DNA from: Mesaphorura yosii | Taxonomy: Eukaryota; Arthropoda; Collembola; Poduromorpha; Tullbergiidae | Reading direction: 5' to 3' | DNA: 64,000 nt | Assembly: GCA_009869945.1 (NCBI GenBank) | Contig: WIXG01000021.1 | Span: 124,001 to 188,000 of the forward strand | Shown: positions 62,930 through 64,000 of the stretch, piece by piece | Layout of the letters: each line of letters begins with the position of its first letter | Numbering within the stretch: position 1 is the first letter of the stretch | Notes under the pieces: generated by a model | Database searches by the model: none | The model's input: only the letters and a program-made list of their open reading frames with translations | Told to the model about the DNA's origin: nothing | Position numbers and translations under genes: made by a program

Positions 62930-64000
62930 CTCGGCCTCTTGGCACTGACACTGACAGCTGATTAATGGATCTGAACTCCGAGCCGAGGGAAAACACAAAT
63001 GGACTGAAGACGGAACTGTATTGGAAGCCGAGTCGATGAAGCGGCAGCGGACGCAGCGGCTTCGTTCAGTGCTCGCTCGAGCTCAACGTTTGATAATCTC
63101 TCAGCTGGAAGTGGAAGTACTTCGTGTACATGTTTTACTTCAACAATACGAATCAAAATACAGTTGATTTGACGCAGCCATGATTTGATATCAAAATGGG
63201 AAGTGGATAACCTCCACGCAGGAACACAAACGAGACGCGAAACGTGCTGGCCTGGCCAGGCTGTCGGTAAAAGGAAGGTCAATAGCATAAACATCGTTCA
63301 TCATTCAACTCGTAATTAATTTCTACGCTGGCACGACGCACGTTCGCAAATGGCTGAGTGCCGCCTAAGCTAAGGCTCGGGAGGCTACAGACAACGGCCA
63401 CAAGGTAATCAAGAAGCAGCAATGAAGAATTTCAAGTTTAGTATGTCAAGTTTTACTTTTCAAACTTGACACATTAATTAATATAACTGTGATGCGCATA
63501 TTTATCTATTTGTTGCGTTTAACTGGTGCAAATGTAGCAATTGCAACAATTGCGAACTGCCAGTCGAGCTGCACGCATTTTACATTTTCTGGTTGACCTT
63601 GACGTACTCAAACGATATCGAAATATTATCTAATCAGTTCACACTGGAAGAGATCGGAATTTACGGTTTACGGATACGCATTTCGTCAGGTTTTCGTTGC
63701 CGGATTTCAAAATCAGCAGCCAAATGTGGATATGAATTTCAGGTCTATGTCTAACTACGCATCAGTCTTTGTCGTGTGAGTTATACAAACGAGGCATCGT
63801 GCTCGATTAAATTATCAAATTATGAAGAAATTAGTTAATTGAATCAAATGATTCCTTTGTTCAGTTACGATTTTATGTTCTAGATTTGCTGTGCTCCTTT
63901 TAGAGATTACTTTCCTTGAAATCATCTGATGTACATAAACATAGCACAGCACGGAAATGCCAGCCAGCAAAAACTGCCACTGCGAAGGCGAAAGTGAATG
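62930..64000. other. Upstream region of the second esterase
   Basis: Holds the promoter side of the esterase. A minus-strand frame at 62962-63294 has a hydrophobic start but no family or splice partner and overlaps the presumed leader. Nothing else recognised to the window end. Confidence 0.4.

Overview
The window is nuclear DNA from an arthropod, most likely a hexapod. The genes are broken by short introns (mostly 60-120 bp) with GT-AG borders and carry AATAAA poly(A) signals. Several families point to arthropods: a Knickkopf cuticle protein, a seven-transmembrane gustatory-type receptor, two six-cysteine-core odorant-binding proteins, an NPC2-like lipid carrier and a clan-2-like cytochrome P450. 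I cannot name the species from sequence alone. A springtail or another early-branching hexapod is a guess from the receptor and P450 style.

Layout, left to right. 1-13.6 kb: a Ski/Sno co-repressor gene (+) with two introns of about 4 kb, meeting a P450 gene (-) tail to tail with overlapping poly(A) zones. 15.9-18.0 kb: a gustatory-type receptor (-), then a broken 3' fragment of a second P450. 18-22 kb: sparse DNA with one doubtful spliced transcript. 22.2-25.6 kb: WDR26 (+). 26.3-29.7 kb: two tandem odorant-binding proteins (+) facing an NPC2-like gene (-). 30.2-36.0 kb: AARSD1, a stand-alone alanyl-tRNA editing protein (-), whose 3.6-kb intron houses a complete 906-residue MYND-SET gene on the other strand. 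36.4-44.4 kb: a NUP50-like protein without a visible Ran-binding domain (+), COG7 (-) and knickkopf (+). 44.9-48.5 kb: a small secreted cysteine-rich protein (+), tRNA-Ser(AGA) (+), a diamine/thialysine acetyltransferase (-) and a nicotinamide riboside kinase (-). 48.5-52.5 kb: about 4 kb without a recognisable gene. 52.5-55.1 kb: beta-sarcoglycan (+), then a seven-copy minisatellite. 55.2-56.3 kb: a possible small unknown gene (-). 56.9-62.9 kb: two tandem carboxylesterases (-), one interrupted by a one-base frameshift.

The genes do not form one pathway. There is a loose theme of chemical sensing and detoxification (P450s, receptor, odorant-binding proteins, NPC2, esterases) spread among housekeeping genes. 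The exon models were built by hand from splice motifs, reading phase and family similarity remembered rather than searched. Every multi-exon model marked above 0.85 keeps its phase through all junctions.
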